Shown here: positions 15,961 through 24,187 of the stretch, piece after piece | How the letters are laid out: the number at the start of each line of letters is the position of its first letter | How positions within the stretch are numbered: position 1 is the stretch's first letter | Source of the DNA: Phycisphaerae bacterium | GTDB taxonomy: Bacteria; Planctomycetota; Phycisphaerae; UBA1845; Fen-1342 | Length of the DNA stretch: 31,331 nt | Assembly (NCBI GenBank): GCA_016935035.1 | Contig: JAFGRR010000196.1 | Location: forward strand, 1-31,331 | Direction: 5' to 3' | The notes under the pieces: generated by a model | Database searches by the model: none | The model's input: the letters and a program-made list of their open reading frames with translations, nothing else | What the model was told of the DNA's origin: nothing | Translations under genes and position numbers: made by a program

Positions 15961-16404
15961 ATGGCGAATGGCGGGCTTGAAGAAACCGGGCCGATTAGCT
16001 TCTGCGACGATGTAAGCTCGATTACCGCCGACCAGCTTCGCGGCTTCTTCGTCGGCTGGCCCGCGTGCCCATCGCCCGAGCGGCATCTGGATATTCTGCA
16101 CGGCAGCGACCGCGCCATTCTCGCCATCGATGAAACTACAGGCCGCGCTGTCGGCTTCATCACCGCCGTCACTGACGGCGTTCTAACGGCGTACATCCCG
16201 CTGCTTGAGGTCCTGCCTGAGTATCAGAAACGCGGGATCGGCGGCGAGTTGCTTAGACGGATGCTCGACGAGTTCGCGGATCTGTACATGACCGATCTGG
16301 TGTGCGATCCGCCCTTGCAGGCGTTCTACGAGCGGGCCGGCATGCATCGCGGGATGGCAATGGTGCGTCGTGATCGGGCCGGAATGACCGGCGAGCGGCG
16401 ATGA
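15961..16404 (+). CDS. Small GNAT family N-acetyltransferase
   Basis: A 147-residue single-domain GNAT. Motif A is LLEVLPEYQKRGIGGELLRRML (about 81-102), with the Q-x-x-G-x-G-x-G/A-type pyrophosphate loop of acetyl-CoA binding; motif B-like LVCDPPLQAFYERAGM follows. It should transfer an acetyl group to an amine; the acceptor cannot be told from sequence. The gene follows the Eis-like gene after 90 bp on the same strand. Its ribosome binding site is weak (GGGTAG), so the start is less certain than the frame. Confidence 0.85.
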   Translation: MANGGLEETGPISFCDDVSSITADQLRGFFVGWPACPSPERHLDILHGSDRAILAIDETTGRAVGFITAVTDGVLTAYIPLLEVLPEYQKRGIGGELLRRMLDEFADLYMTDLVCDPPLQAFYERAGMHRGMAMVRRDRAGMTGERR

Positions 16405-16560
16405 GTGCACAGATTTCGCACGTGTCGCACGCGAATAACCGGACGTTGATCGTGAATACTCATGGGAGAGCAGTTCCAACGGCATAACCGTGCGCGGCCG
16501 GCTCGTCGCTTGGTCGAGAGCACGTCATGTCCTCGATTCGCCTCAAACGGGAGGTTCCCG

Positions 16561-17223
16561 ATGCAGAGAAACGCCCTCGGAACAGTGATCGCGGTACTGT
16601 CCACCGTGCTGGGTTGCCAGAATGGCGCCACGACGACCAGTAGCACCACCACTGGCAGCGGCGTGGTCAAGACCGAGTCACGCGCGGTGGCAGCCTTTGA
16701 TCGAGTCGAGTTGACTATTGCCGCCACGATTACCATCAGTGTTGGCGGCGAGCAGTCCATGGCCATCACTACCGACGACAACATCCTGGAGTTGATCACA
16801 ACCACTGTTGCCGACGGACATCTGGTGATCGGCTGTGAAAATACGATCAGCCCCAGCGTGCCGATCACGATCGACATCAGCATCCCCAGCCTGGCCGAGG
16901 TCAACCTTACCGGCGCTGGTACCATCTCCATCAGCGGCGTTAACAGCGAAACGCTTGAACTGGCCATCCAGGGTGCTGGTGATATCAACGTCAGCGGCAA
17001 GGTCGATGCGCTCGCGGCGCGCATCTCAGGCGCCGGCAACATCGGTGCGGCGGGGCTGGCCACGCGCGAGGCTGTTGTGCGCCTCACCGGCACAGGCAGT
17101 GCAAGCGTGAGTCCGACTGAAACGCTGGACGCGATCATCACTGGCGTTGGCTCGATCACGTACGCCGGCGACCCGGAGGTAACCCAGAAAATCTCCGGCA
17201 TTGGCACTGTGCGCAGACGCTGA
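16561..17223 (+). CDS. Head-GIN (DUF2807-like) lipoprotein, copy 1
   Basis: A 220-residue lipoprotein. The signal peptide MQRNALGTVIAVLSTVLGC ends in a lipobox-like VLGC. The mature part is a head-GIN/DUF2807-type beta-helix: RAVAAFDRVELTIAATITISVGG, VNLTGAGTISISG, IQGAGDINVSG, ISGAGNIG and ITGVGSITYAGDPEV, a repeated G-x-G-[DNST]-I unit. Family members are surface or periplasmic and often called adhesin-like, but their biochemical role is not established. GGGAGG lies 7 bases before the ATG; the longer upstream frame is not used because it would bury the signal peptide. It is tandem with a paralog 61 bp downstream. Confidence 0.85.
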   Translation: MQRNALGTVIAVLSTVLGCQNGATTTSSTTTGSGVVKTESRAVAAFDRVELTIAATITISVGGEQSMAITTDDNILELITTTVADGHLVIGCENTISPSVPITIDISIPSLAEVNLTGAGTISISGVNSETLELAIQGAGDINVSGKVDALAARISGAGNIGAAGLATREAVVRLTGTGSASVSPTETLDAIITGVGSITYAGDPEVTQKISGIGTVRRR

Positions 17224-17284
17224 TTGTCCGTGGTGAATGCAGACGACCGTAACGTCAGGTCCAACAGACAAGAGGGACGGCACT

Positions 17285-17959
17285 ATGAACAGAACACTGC
17301 AACTAGCAACACTGGGATTGATCGGCGCGGCGATGCTGGGCTGCGCGGGACAAACCACGGTCATGATCAACGGCATGCCGCCGACGCACGGCAGTGGCGT
17401 GCTGGTGAGCGAGTCGCGGACGGTCGAGGGCTTTAACGCCGTCACGCTCAAGGGCTCTTCAGACGTCACGATTGAAATCGGCGAGGCGCAGTCAGTACAG
17501 GTCACCGCCGACGACAACCTCCTGCCGCTAATCAGCACGGAGGTTCATGACGGTTGTCTTGTCATCGGTGCGCAGGGCTCGTATACGACGAGGCAGAGGA
17601 TCAAGGTGGCGATCGTAAGCCCAGAGCTACGCGAGGCCGAGATTCACGGCTCGGGTGATATGAACATCCAGGGCGTCGGCGGCGAGTCACTGCATCTGGT
17701 GATCGAGGGCAGCGGTGATATCAATGCCGCCGGCACGGTGGACACCGCCAGGCTGGTGGTCGACGGCTCCGGCGACATCAACGCTAGCAAACTCAAGGCC
17801 CGCCATGTCGTGGCGGAAGTTAACGGCAGCGGCAACATTCGGGCCCACGCCGACGAGGAGTTGGATGCGGCCGTGAACGGCAGCGGCGACATCCGTTACA
17901 GCGGCAAGCCAAACCTGGTCAACAGGGCCGTCAGCAGCGGCACTATCCGGCACGAATAG
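17285..17959 (+). CDS. Head-GIN (DUF2807-like) lipoprotein, copy 2
   Basis: A 224-residue paralog of the preceding gene. The signal peptide MNRTLQLATLGLIGAAMLGC ends in the lipobox MLGC. The beta-helix repeats are clearer here: IHGSGDMNIQG, IEGSGDINAAG, VDGSGDINAS, VNGSGNIRA and VNGSGDIRYSGKP, with the same N-terminal ESRTVEGFNAVTL block as copy 1 (ESRAVAAFDRVEL). GAGGGA precedes the ATG by about 7 bases. Co-transcription with copy 1 is likely given the 61-bp gap and shared strand. Function is unknown beyond a membrane-anchored surface repeat protein. Confidence 0.87.
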   Translation: MNRTLQLATLGLIGAAMLGCAGQTTVMINGMPPTHGSGVLVSESRTVEGFNAVTLKGSSDVTIEIGEAQSVQVTADDNLLPLISTEVHDGCLVIGAQGSYTTRQRIKVAIVSPELREAEIHGSGDMNIQGVGGESLHLVIEGSGDINAAGTVDTARLVVDGSGDINASKLKARHVVAEVNGSGNIRAHADEELDAAVNGSGDIRYSGKPNLVNRAVSSGTIRHE

Positions 17960-18224
17960 CCTCTGAATCCGATAGCCACACCCGACGCGCGGCGACGCGG
18001 ACACTTCTATACTGTGTCGAGAACCACAGCTCCAAGTGGGCGATTTACACCGCTTTCTTGCGCCACTTTTGGCTGCTGTTCTGTTAACATCGAAGTTGCG
18101 CACGGGGCCGCGCGTCAAATCTGGCGGCTAAGCGTCTATTTGCCGGCAACGGGGCTTGGCGAATCTACAGCCACCGGCAAACAGCACATCGGATAAGCTG
18201 GTGAAACCGAAGGAGGCACAAGCC

Positions 18225-20474
18225 ATGCGAACGCGGAACACCCAACGGACATCGCACGCGGCAATCGCCCTGCTCGCGATATTGCTCGTCTCGGTCGGCG
18301 CGTCGGCGGACGTGCTCGACGCCCGCTTCTACCAAATCGACTTCATGCAAGGCGCCGACACTCTAATTGACTCGGATTGGGGCACGTTAGTACTCGAGTT
18401 CGACGGCGCGCCAGACTTCCAGTATTTGAACCTGGTCGTCGACGGCATGTGGCGAATTCAGAACATCCCGGTCTGGAGCCTGCAAGGCCCGAGCGCCGTC
18501 AACCAGATGAGCTTCAACTTCCCGCTCGGCACGCCTGCCGGCGTGGACGTGCCGATGCTGGTCTACTCGGCGGAGTTGACCGCCGAACCGCTATTCACCG
18601 CCCCAGGCGGCGTAACCACCGATGCTTTCGTCGAACCACGCAGCGTCACCATCGGCGGCTTGGGTGGCCCGGTCGGCCCGCTTCCGCCGGCCACGCCGCT
18701 GATCGGCTGGATTCCCGTCCGGTGGTCGTTCAACGATGGCTTCAACGACTACAACCAGGACGTCGGTGTCGACGAGTGCGTACCAGGTGCGTTCTCGAAC
18801 AGCCTTAGTTGGCTGGATGCGATCAACCCCGCGCTCAGCATCCCGGAAGGCCTGAAGAGCGTTGAGGGGCTGAAGGAACCAACCGGCTGGGTACCGCCCG
18901 CGGTCGACGATTTCGGCGATCCGATTCCCGGCACCGGCGGAACGGGCGTCGATGCCTGGCAGGGCAAGGGTGCGGCGCTGGCCGGCTATGTCACCACACG
19001 CTACTTCGATATCAGCCAGGCCGACAGCATTTTCGACGAGTTGGACGACGATCAGGACGTCGAATTGTGGGGCGACCATCACGCGGCCGTCGTCAGCGGC
19101 ATGGTCCAACACGCCGACGGCACCTACACAATCTACGTCACGCACGACACCAAACAGGGCGAGGACGGCGGAACGGTAACCGAGCCGATTACCTACAACC
19201 CGACGACCGGTGATGTCACGGGCGGGGCGCCGGGCTTTTTCTCCGGCTCGCCGTTGCGCGGTTTCGTGGTCGAATGCCCCGTGGAGCCGACCGAGACGAC
19301 GTATACGTTCAGCCAGATCGACTTCGAGCAGGGCGCCGACACCGTCATGGACTCCGACTGGGGCACTCTGGCCTTGACGTTCGAGGGCACACCCGACTTC
19401 CAGTTCGTGAACCTGAGCGTCGACGGCATATGGGTGATCCAGGATGTCTGCGTGTACAGCTTTGAAGGTCCCGGCACAATGCAGACGCAGCTCCTCAACT
19501 TCCCGCTGGGCAACCCGCCCGGCATGGACGTCATGAGCATCAACTATGCCGCTTCGCTTACACCCGCGCCGCTGGGGGCGCCGCCGGCAGATCCGCCGAT
19601 ATTCGGCTTGGTGACCGGCCGCGCGGTGACGGTCGGCGGCCTGGACGGCCCGATCGGCTACATCCCGCCGCCGTTCCCAATCACGGGTTGGTTACCCGAC
19701 CGATGGTCCGACAACTACGAATTCGCTTCGCACAACCAGGAAGTCGGTGTTGACGAGTGTGTTCCAGGCGCGTTCTCCAACAGCCTGCAGAGCCTCGATG
19801 AACAGAATGACCATATCGACATTCCCGCCGACAAGAAGAGCGTCGAGGGGCTCAAGGGCCCGACGGGCTTCACGTCTCCGACCACAGGCTCCGACGGCAA
19901 ACCCACCCCCGGCACCGGCGGCACTGGCGTCAATGCCTGGCAGGGCAAACGTGACTCCGTGAAACAATGGGTCACGACCCGTTACTTCGACATCAGCAAA
20001 ATCGACAACGTCTTTGATGAAATCGACGATGATCAGGATGTCGAGCTCTGGGGACACCACCACGCCGCGATGGTCGTCGGCATGATGAAGCACCCGAATG
20101 GCAAGTACTCGATCCAGGTCGCCCACGACACCAAGCAGGGCCAGAAAGGCGGCACGGCCATCGAGACCATCACCTATGACCCCGCGACCGGAGCCGTCGA
20201 GGGCGGGTCACCCGGGTTCTTCTCCGGGTCGATGCTGCGCGGCTTTGTGGTCGAATGTCCGCGACCACCGGGAACTGTCGGCGATGCCAACGGCGACGGC
20301 GTCGTCGATGTGTTCGACATCGACGCCTTTGTGCTCGCGATCACGAATCCGGAGTTGTTCGAGCTGTTGTACCCGGACGCGGACATCTCGCTGTGCGACA
20401 CCAACGGCGACGGCGTGGTGGACGTGTTCGACATCGACTCGTTTGTCGAGCTGATCGTCGGCGGCGGGCATTAG
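18225..20474 (+). CDS. Secreted tandem-repeat protein, possible C39-like cysteine peptidase pair, with dockerin-like tail
   Basis: A 749-residue exported protein with a signal peptide (AAIALLAILLVSVGASA). It consists of two copies of one unit: residues about 34-350 (FYQIDFMQGADT to FVVECP) and about 357-680 (FSQIDFEQGADT to FVVECP). Candidate catalytic residues recur exactly 327 residues apart: C185/C512 in DECVPGAFSNSL, H286/H613 in HHAA, D308/D635 in HDTKQG. The order Cys, His, Asp with H-A-x-V-x-G is like papain-fold C39-type peptidases, but this family call is inference; I do not recognise the protein. The beta-rich first part of each unit has no assigned fold. The C-terminus has two dockerin-like repeats (NGDGVVDVFDIDAF, NGDGVVDVFDIDSF). 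AAGGAGG precedes the ATG at 18225. Confidence 0.8.
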   Translation: MRTRNTQRTSHAAIALLAILLVSVGASADVLDARFYQIDFMQGADTLIDSDWGTLVLEFDGAPDFQYLNLVVDGMWRIQNIPVWSLQGPSAVNQMSFNFPLGTPAGVDVPMLVYSAELTAEPLFTAPGGVTTDAFVEPRSVTIGGLGGPVGPLPPATPLIGWIPVRWSFNDGFNDYNQDVGVDECVPGAFSNSLSWLDAINPALSIPEGLKSVEGLKEPTGWVPPAVDDFGDPIPGTGGTGVDAWQGKGAALAGYVTTRYFDISQADSIFDELDDDQDVELWGDHHAAVVSGMVQHADGTYTIYVTHDTKQGEDGGTVTEPITYNPTTGDVTGGAPGFFSGSPLRGFVVECPVEPTETTYTFSQIDFEQGADTVMDSDWGTLALTFEGTPDFQFVNLSVDGIWVIQDVCVYSFEGPGTMQTQLLNFPLGNPPGMDVMSINYAASLTPAPLGAPPADPPIFGLVTGRAVTVGGLDGPIGYIPPPFPITGWLPDRWSDNYEFASHNQEVGVDECVPGAFSNSLQSLDEQNDHIDIPADKKSVEGLKGPTGFTSPTTGSDGKPTPGTGGTGVNAWQGKRDSVKQWVTTRYFDISKIDNVFDEIDDDQDVELWGHHHAAMVVGMMKHPNGKYSIQVAHDTKQGQKGGTAIETITYDPATGAVEGGSPGFFSGSMLRGFVVECPRPPGTVGDANGDGVVDVFDIDAFVLAITNPELFELLYPDADISLCDTNGDGVVDVFDIDSFVELIVGGGH

Positions 20475-20499
20475 GCGGCGGAGGTGCAACCACGAAGAC

Positions 20500-20551
20500 G
20501 GCCGACGAGACGTCGGCCGCTACACTGGTCGTCAGGCACGGCGGCCTGATG
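20500..20551. repeat. Composite palindromic element after the tandem-repeat gene
   Basis: GGCCGACG-AGA-CGTCGGCC (20500-20518) is followed after GCTAC by a CGTCAGG hairpin (20530-20551: CGTCAGG, loop, CCTGATG). The 29 bp at 20497-20525 are identical to 12922-12950. It begins 26 bp past the stop at 20474 and sits between two convergent genes. Confidence 0.85.
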
Positions 20552-20578
20552 CTACATGATTGCCGCATTGACGATAGC

Positions 20579-20621
20579 ACGCCGGCCACGCTGGCAGGAG
20601 GTAAACCAACGTGGCCGGCGT
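20579..20621 (+). terminator. Intrinsic terminator after the tandem-repeat gene
   Basis: A perfect 12-bp stem ACGCCGGCCACG (20579-20590) with CGTGGCCGGCGT (20610-20621) and a 19-nt loop. It runs into TTTGATTCTT, a reasonable U-tract, and is placed between convergent genes. The arms resemble those at 8898-8938. Confidence 0.7.
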
Positions 20622-20669
20622 TTTGATTCTTGGGCGGCGCCTGTGGTGGTCGCACCACCCACACCAGGG

Positions 20670-21692
20670 CTACTTGAGCATCTGGGAGTCGTATACGCTC
20701 GACGGTCCCTCGCGACCGGTGTACTCGGTCACATCACGTAGCGTCCAAATGTTGTCATTCTTGATGCCAACCGTCGGCGTCGTCACCCATTGCACGTGAC
20801 CGCTCAGGGACAGAATGTTCTGTCCAGCCGAACGGTGCGCCGGTGAATTGCGCTTGGACGAGCTCAGCCCCTGCCGCAAAGCGTCGAACAGCGGCAAGCC
20901 ATCCTGGAAGAGCGGGTTCTCATCGGACAGCAACGGCAACGCGGGCAAGTCCTCAGCCGACGGCCGCACACCCGCCATGTTCTGATACGCGTAGCTGACG
21001 TTGCGAGACTCAAGGAAATCGTCGTTCTCGTCAATCTGCTCGTCACGCATCGCCACATGCATGCGCGACGGGCAGATGAAGGCCGTCGGACGAACGTAGC
21101 GCCCACGCAGCAGCGGGTACACGTGCCGGCGATTCGGCAGCGTCTGGACATCCGGATCATCCGTCGGCAACCAAGTGTTCTCGCCCTGGTTCCAGCCGAC
21201 GAACGGCAGGCTGCTGTCAAACGCGTTAGCGTACTGCTGGACGGCGCTGCCGATCTGCGCCAGGTTCGCCGAGCAGGCGATCCGCTGGCCGCGTTCACGG
21301 ACGTTCAGCAGCCCCGGCAGGCCAAGACCCACCGCCAGCACCACCATCGCCGCCACGGCGACGATGTCGCGCAGATTGCTAAACGGGATGATAAGCGGGC
21401 GCTGGGTCCTCTCGGTCTGTTCACGCAGCTCCGCGTCCGCCTTGGCGATCGACAGTCGGGGCGTCGCGGCCACGCGAGCGGCGATGCGCCGCCCCAGGTC
21501 GGCCGGCGCCGCCTCGGCACCTCGCACCGACTCCAGTGCCGCGAATACCGACGTCAGAATCGCGTGCTGCTCGGCCAATTGGGGGTCGGCTTCGAGCCGC
21601 GCACGCAGCTCGCCGGCCTCGCCATCCGACAGTTCCCCCAGGTGCAAGTCGAGGAGCTTGGGATCAAATCGTGCTTCTGGTAACACAGCCAT
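20670..21692 (-). CDS. Membrane anti-sigma factor-like protein with pseudopilin (DUF1559)-like outer domain
   Basis: A 340-residue single-pass membrane protein. Residues 1-60 (LLDLHLGELSDGEAGELRARLEADPQLAEQ) resemble the cytosolic sigma-binding N-terminus of planctomycete anti-sigma factors, but there is no HxxxCxxC zinc motif. A membrane segment lies at about 109-130 (DIVAVAAMVVLAVGLGLPGLL). The outer part starts RIACSANLAQIGSAVQQYANAF, as after the membrane helix of planctomycete DUF1559/pseudopilin-like proteins, and ends with LSGHVQWV. It is inferred to hold the adjacent ECF sigma factor at the membrane until a signal arrives. Its ATG has GGAG only 3-4 bases upstream. The sigma gene is 27 bp upstream on the same strand. 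Confidence 0.75.
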   Translation of the reverse strand: MAVLPEARFDPKLLDLHLGELSDGEAGELRARLEADPQLAEQHAILTSVFAALESVRGAEAAPADLGRRIAARVAATPRLSIAKADAELREQTERTQRPLIIPFSNLRDIVAVAAMVVLAVGLGLPGLLNVRERGQRIACSANLAQIGSAVQQYANAFDSSLPFVGWNQGENTWLPTDDPDVQTLPNRRHVYPLLRGRYVRPTAFICPSRMHVAMRDEQIDENDDFLESRNVSYAYQNMAGVRPSAEDLPALPLLSDENPLFQDGLPLFDALRQGLSSSKRNSPAHRSAGQNILSLSGHVQWVTTPTVGIKNDNIWTLRDVTEYTGREGPSSVYDSQMLK

Positions 21693-21719
21693 TTACTCCA
21701 CGCCTAGTGGTCGCTTGCT

Positions 21720-22325
21720 TCAATCCTGTTCCTGATTCGGGCTTCGCTTCTGGCTTTGCCAGAGACCGGCGAAATACGCTACCGCCGAGTGAAGTCGCGA
21801 TTTGACCGTACCGACTGGGATATCGAGGATTTCCGCGATCTCGGCGTACGGCAACTGCTGGAAATATCCCAGCAGGAGGATCGTCCGCAGATTGTCGGGC
21901 ATCTCACCGACAAGCCGGCGGACCAACTGGTGCTGTTCGTCCGACTCCAGCTCATCCGACACCGACACGCCACCAGCCTCGAGATGTTCTGCGGCCGAGG
22001 GTCCGTCATCCCCAGGCCAGGTTGCGTCCAGTGATTTTGCGGGTCGGCGTCCGCGTGCCCGCAGAAAGTCGCGGGCCTTGTTCGCCGCGATAGTGTAAAG
22101 CCACGGCTTGAACGCGCGCTTGGGGTCGAACGAGTCCGCCGATAGATGCACCTGGATGAAAGCCTCCTGCACGAGGTCCTCGGCGATCGCGCCGTTGTTG
22201 ACAAACCTGAGGACGAATCCGAAGAGTTCATCGAGATACCGATTTGTGAGTGTCTCAAAGGCACCAGGGTCACCTGCCAGGTGATCGCGTAACAGCTCGG
22301 CGTCAGTCGGTTTGGTCACGGTCAC
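21720..22325 (-). CDS. ECF-type RNA polymerase sigma factor
   Basis: A 201-residue sigma-70 family, extracytoplasmic-function factor. Region 2 is seen in FGFVLRFVNNGAIAEDLVQEAFIQVHL and FKPWLYTIAANKARDFLRA; region 4 in MPDNLRTILLLGYFQQLPYAEIAEILDIPVGTVKSRLHSA, with the helix-turn-helix. It should direct RNA polymerase to a small regulon. The start is GTG at 22325 with GAGG 6 bases before it. Promoter specificity is unknown. It is likely controlled by the membrane protein encoded just downstream. Confidence 0.93.
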   Translation of the reverse strand: MTVTKPTDAELLRDHLAGDPGAFETLTNRYLDELFGFVLRFVNNGAIAEDLVQEAFIQVHLSADSFDPKRAFKPWLYTIAANKARDFLRARGRRPAKSLDATWPGDDGPSAAEHLEAGGVSVSDELESDEQHQLVRRLVGEMPDNLRTILLLGYFQQLPYAEIAEILDIPVGTVKSRLHSAVAYFAGLWQSQKRSPNQEQD

Positions 22326-22519
22326 CTAACCTCAATACGCCCCCGAACGGGCGTGGTTCATTCAGGCCTCGGGTTTCCGGCGCACACAGAAGGCCTTGCG
22401 GACAGGCGGATTATCGGGTCAACTGAGCAATAGCTCAAAGGCGTCCGTGCCTGCACTCCGCCCTGATGGCGCCTACGCATCACAAGTTCTGCTCCCGCAA
22501 ACGCTTGCGAGTCGGCAAC

Positions 22520-24043
22520 ATGACGGAAAAGCCGGTCACTCTGGGGACGAACGCGCTCAGCGAACGTGAATTGGCGGCGCTGGTCGAATCGTCGGCGGCG
22601 ATCAACGCCAGCCTGGACCTCGGCGCCACGCTTCAGGCCATCGCCCGCGCCGCCGCCGCCGTCCTCGATGCCGAGGCCAGTTCGGTTCTGCTCCACGATC
22701 GCCGGCGTAACAAGCTGGTCTTCGAGGCCGCTTTCGGCGAAACCGGGGACGCGCTGCTTGGACAGGAAATGCCGGCCGACCAGGGTTTTGCCGGCCGCGT
22801 CGTAACCACCGGCATGGCTGTCATCATCAACAATGTCCGCCAGGACCCCGCCCACTTTCGCGGGTTCGATGACCGCTCCAAATTCGAAACCAAGGAACTG
22901 ATCGCAGCCCCGATGCGCATCGGGGCCGACGTCATCGGCGTTGTTGAAGTCTTGAATCCGCGCGCGGATCGGCAGTTCAGCGATCGCGACTCCGAGCTGC
23001 TCCAGGTCTTCGCGAACTTGGCCGCGATCAGCGCCTCCAACGCACAGCATCACGAGGGCGTCAAACGCGAGAACCGCCGCCTGCGCGAGGTCGCCCAGCC
23101 GGACAGCGCCGTGATCGGCAACAGCGAGGCGTTGCGCAGCGTGATGCAGCTTTGCCAGCGCGTGGCCGCCACCCACGCCACAGTCCTGCTGCTAGGCGAG
23201 ACCGGCACCGGCAAGGAAGTCTGTGCCAGGACCATCCACGCCCGCAGCCCGCGACGTGATCGCGCCTTCGTCGCCATCAACTGCGCCGCCCTGCCGGAGA
23301 CGCTCCTCGAAAGCGAGTTGTTCGGCCACGAAGCCGGCGCCTTCACCGGCGCCGCCGGCCGCAAGCTCGGGCGCTTCGAGTTGGCCGACGGCGGAACGCT
23401 GTTCCTCGACGAGATTGGCGATATCAGCGCCTCGACCCAGGTCAAGCTGCTACGCGTGCTCCAGGAGCGCGAGTTCGTCCGCGTCGGCGGAACCAACGCC
23501 ATTGCCTGCGACGTCCGCATCATCACCGCCACCAACCGCGACCTGAAAGCCGCGATTGACGACGGCACCTTTCGCGAAGACCTGTTTTATCGGCTGAACG
23601 TCTTCCCGATTCGCGTGCCGCCGGTGCGTGAACGCGTCGAGGACATCACGCTGCTCGTCGAACACTTCGTCACGCTGAGCGTGCGAGAGCTGGCCATGCG
23701 GCCGGTACGGGTTTCGGAAGAAGCTATATCGCTGCTGTGCGCCTATCGCTGGCCCGGCAATGTCCGCGAGATGCGCAACGTGATCGAACGTGCCGTCCTG
23801 TTGTGCGATGGCGACGAGATCACACCGGCCCACCTGCCCAAAGAGGTGTCGGGGGACGCGGATCGGGTGCGGATGGGCTCGGCGGGCGCATCGGTCGAGG
23901 CCTACGAACGGGCGCTGATCGTCAAGGCGCTCGAGGAGCACGAATGGAACCAGACACGCGCCGCCGAGGCCCTGGGGCTCAGCCGCGACAATCTGCGTTA
24001 CCGGCTGCGGAAGTACGGAATCCAACGGCCTAAGACAAGTTAG
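22520..24043 (+). CDS. Sigma-54-dependent transcriptional activator with N-terminal GAF domain
   Basis: A 507-residue bacterial enhancer-binding protein. An N-terminal GAF domain (about 30-180) probably senses a small ligand. The AAA+ domain has Walker A GETGTGKE (226-233), the sigma-54 contact loop GAFTGA (273-278, intact), Walker B TLFLDEIGD (293-301) and the arginine-containing REDLFYRLNVFPI. The C-terminus is a Fis-type helix-turn-helix (WNQTRAAEALGLSRDNLRYRL, about 475-495). It activates transcription at sigma-54 promoters by ATP hydrolysis. No receiver domain is present, so it is not a classical phosphorylation-dependent response regulator. The frame is open to 22466; ATG at 22520 is preferred from the family pattern, with a weak RBS. 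The divergent ECF sigma gene is 194 bp away. Confidence 0.92.
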   Translation: MTEKPVTLGTNALSERELAALVESSAAINASLDLGATLQAIARAAAAVLDAEASSVLLHDRRRNKLVFEAAFGETGDALLGQEMPADQGFAGRVVTTGMAVIINNVRQDPAHFRGFDDRSKFETKELIAAPMRIGADVIGVVEVLNPRADRQFSDRDSELLQVFANLAAISASNAQHHEGVKRENRRLREVAQPDSAVIGNSEALRSVMQLCQRVAATHATVLLLGETGTGKEVCARTIHARSPRRDRAFVAINCAALPETLLESELFGHEAGAFTGAAGRKLGRFELADGGTLFLDEIGDISASTQVKLLRVLQEREFVRVGGTNAIACDVRIITATNRDLKAAIDDGTFREDLFYRLNVFPIRVPPVRERVEDITLLVEHFVTLSVRELAMRPVRVSEEAISLLCAYRWPGNVREMRNVIERAVLLCDGDEITPAHLPKEVSGDADRVRMGSAGASVEAYERALIVKALEEHEWNQTRAAEALGLSRDNLRYRLRKYGIQRPKTS

Positions 24044-24187
24044 ATCTGGCACGTGCCCGGCGCGATTGTGCGCGACACACATGCTGTGCATCCTTGCGGA
24101 ACCCTCGGGCGGGGACGACAATCAGCCAAGCCTGAACCGTATTAGGAGCACCGCGCCGCGGGGCGGCGTGTGGAAAAGGATTGTCGA

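Noticed and set aside
22358..23176. 272-codon open frame on the minus strand
   Set aside because: It lies opposite the GAF part of the sigma-54 activator, has no family features, and is explained by the high GC content.
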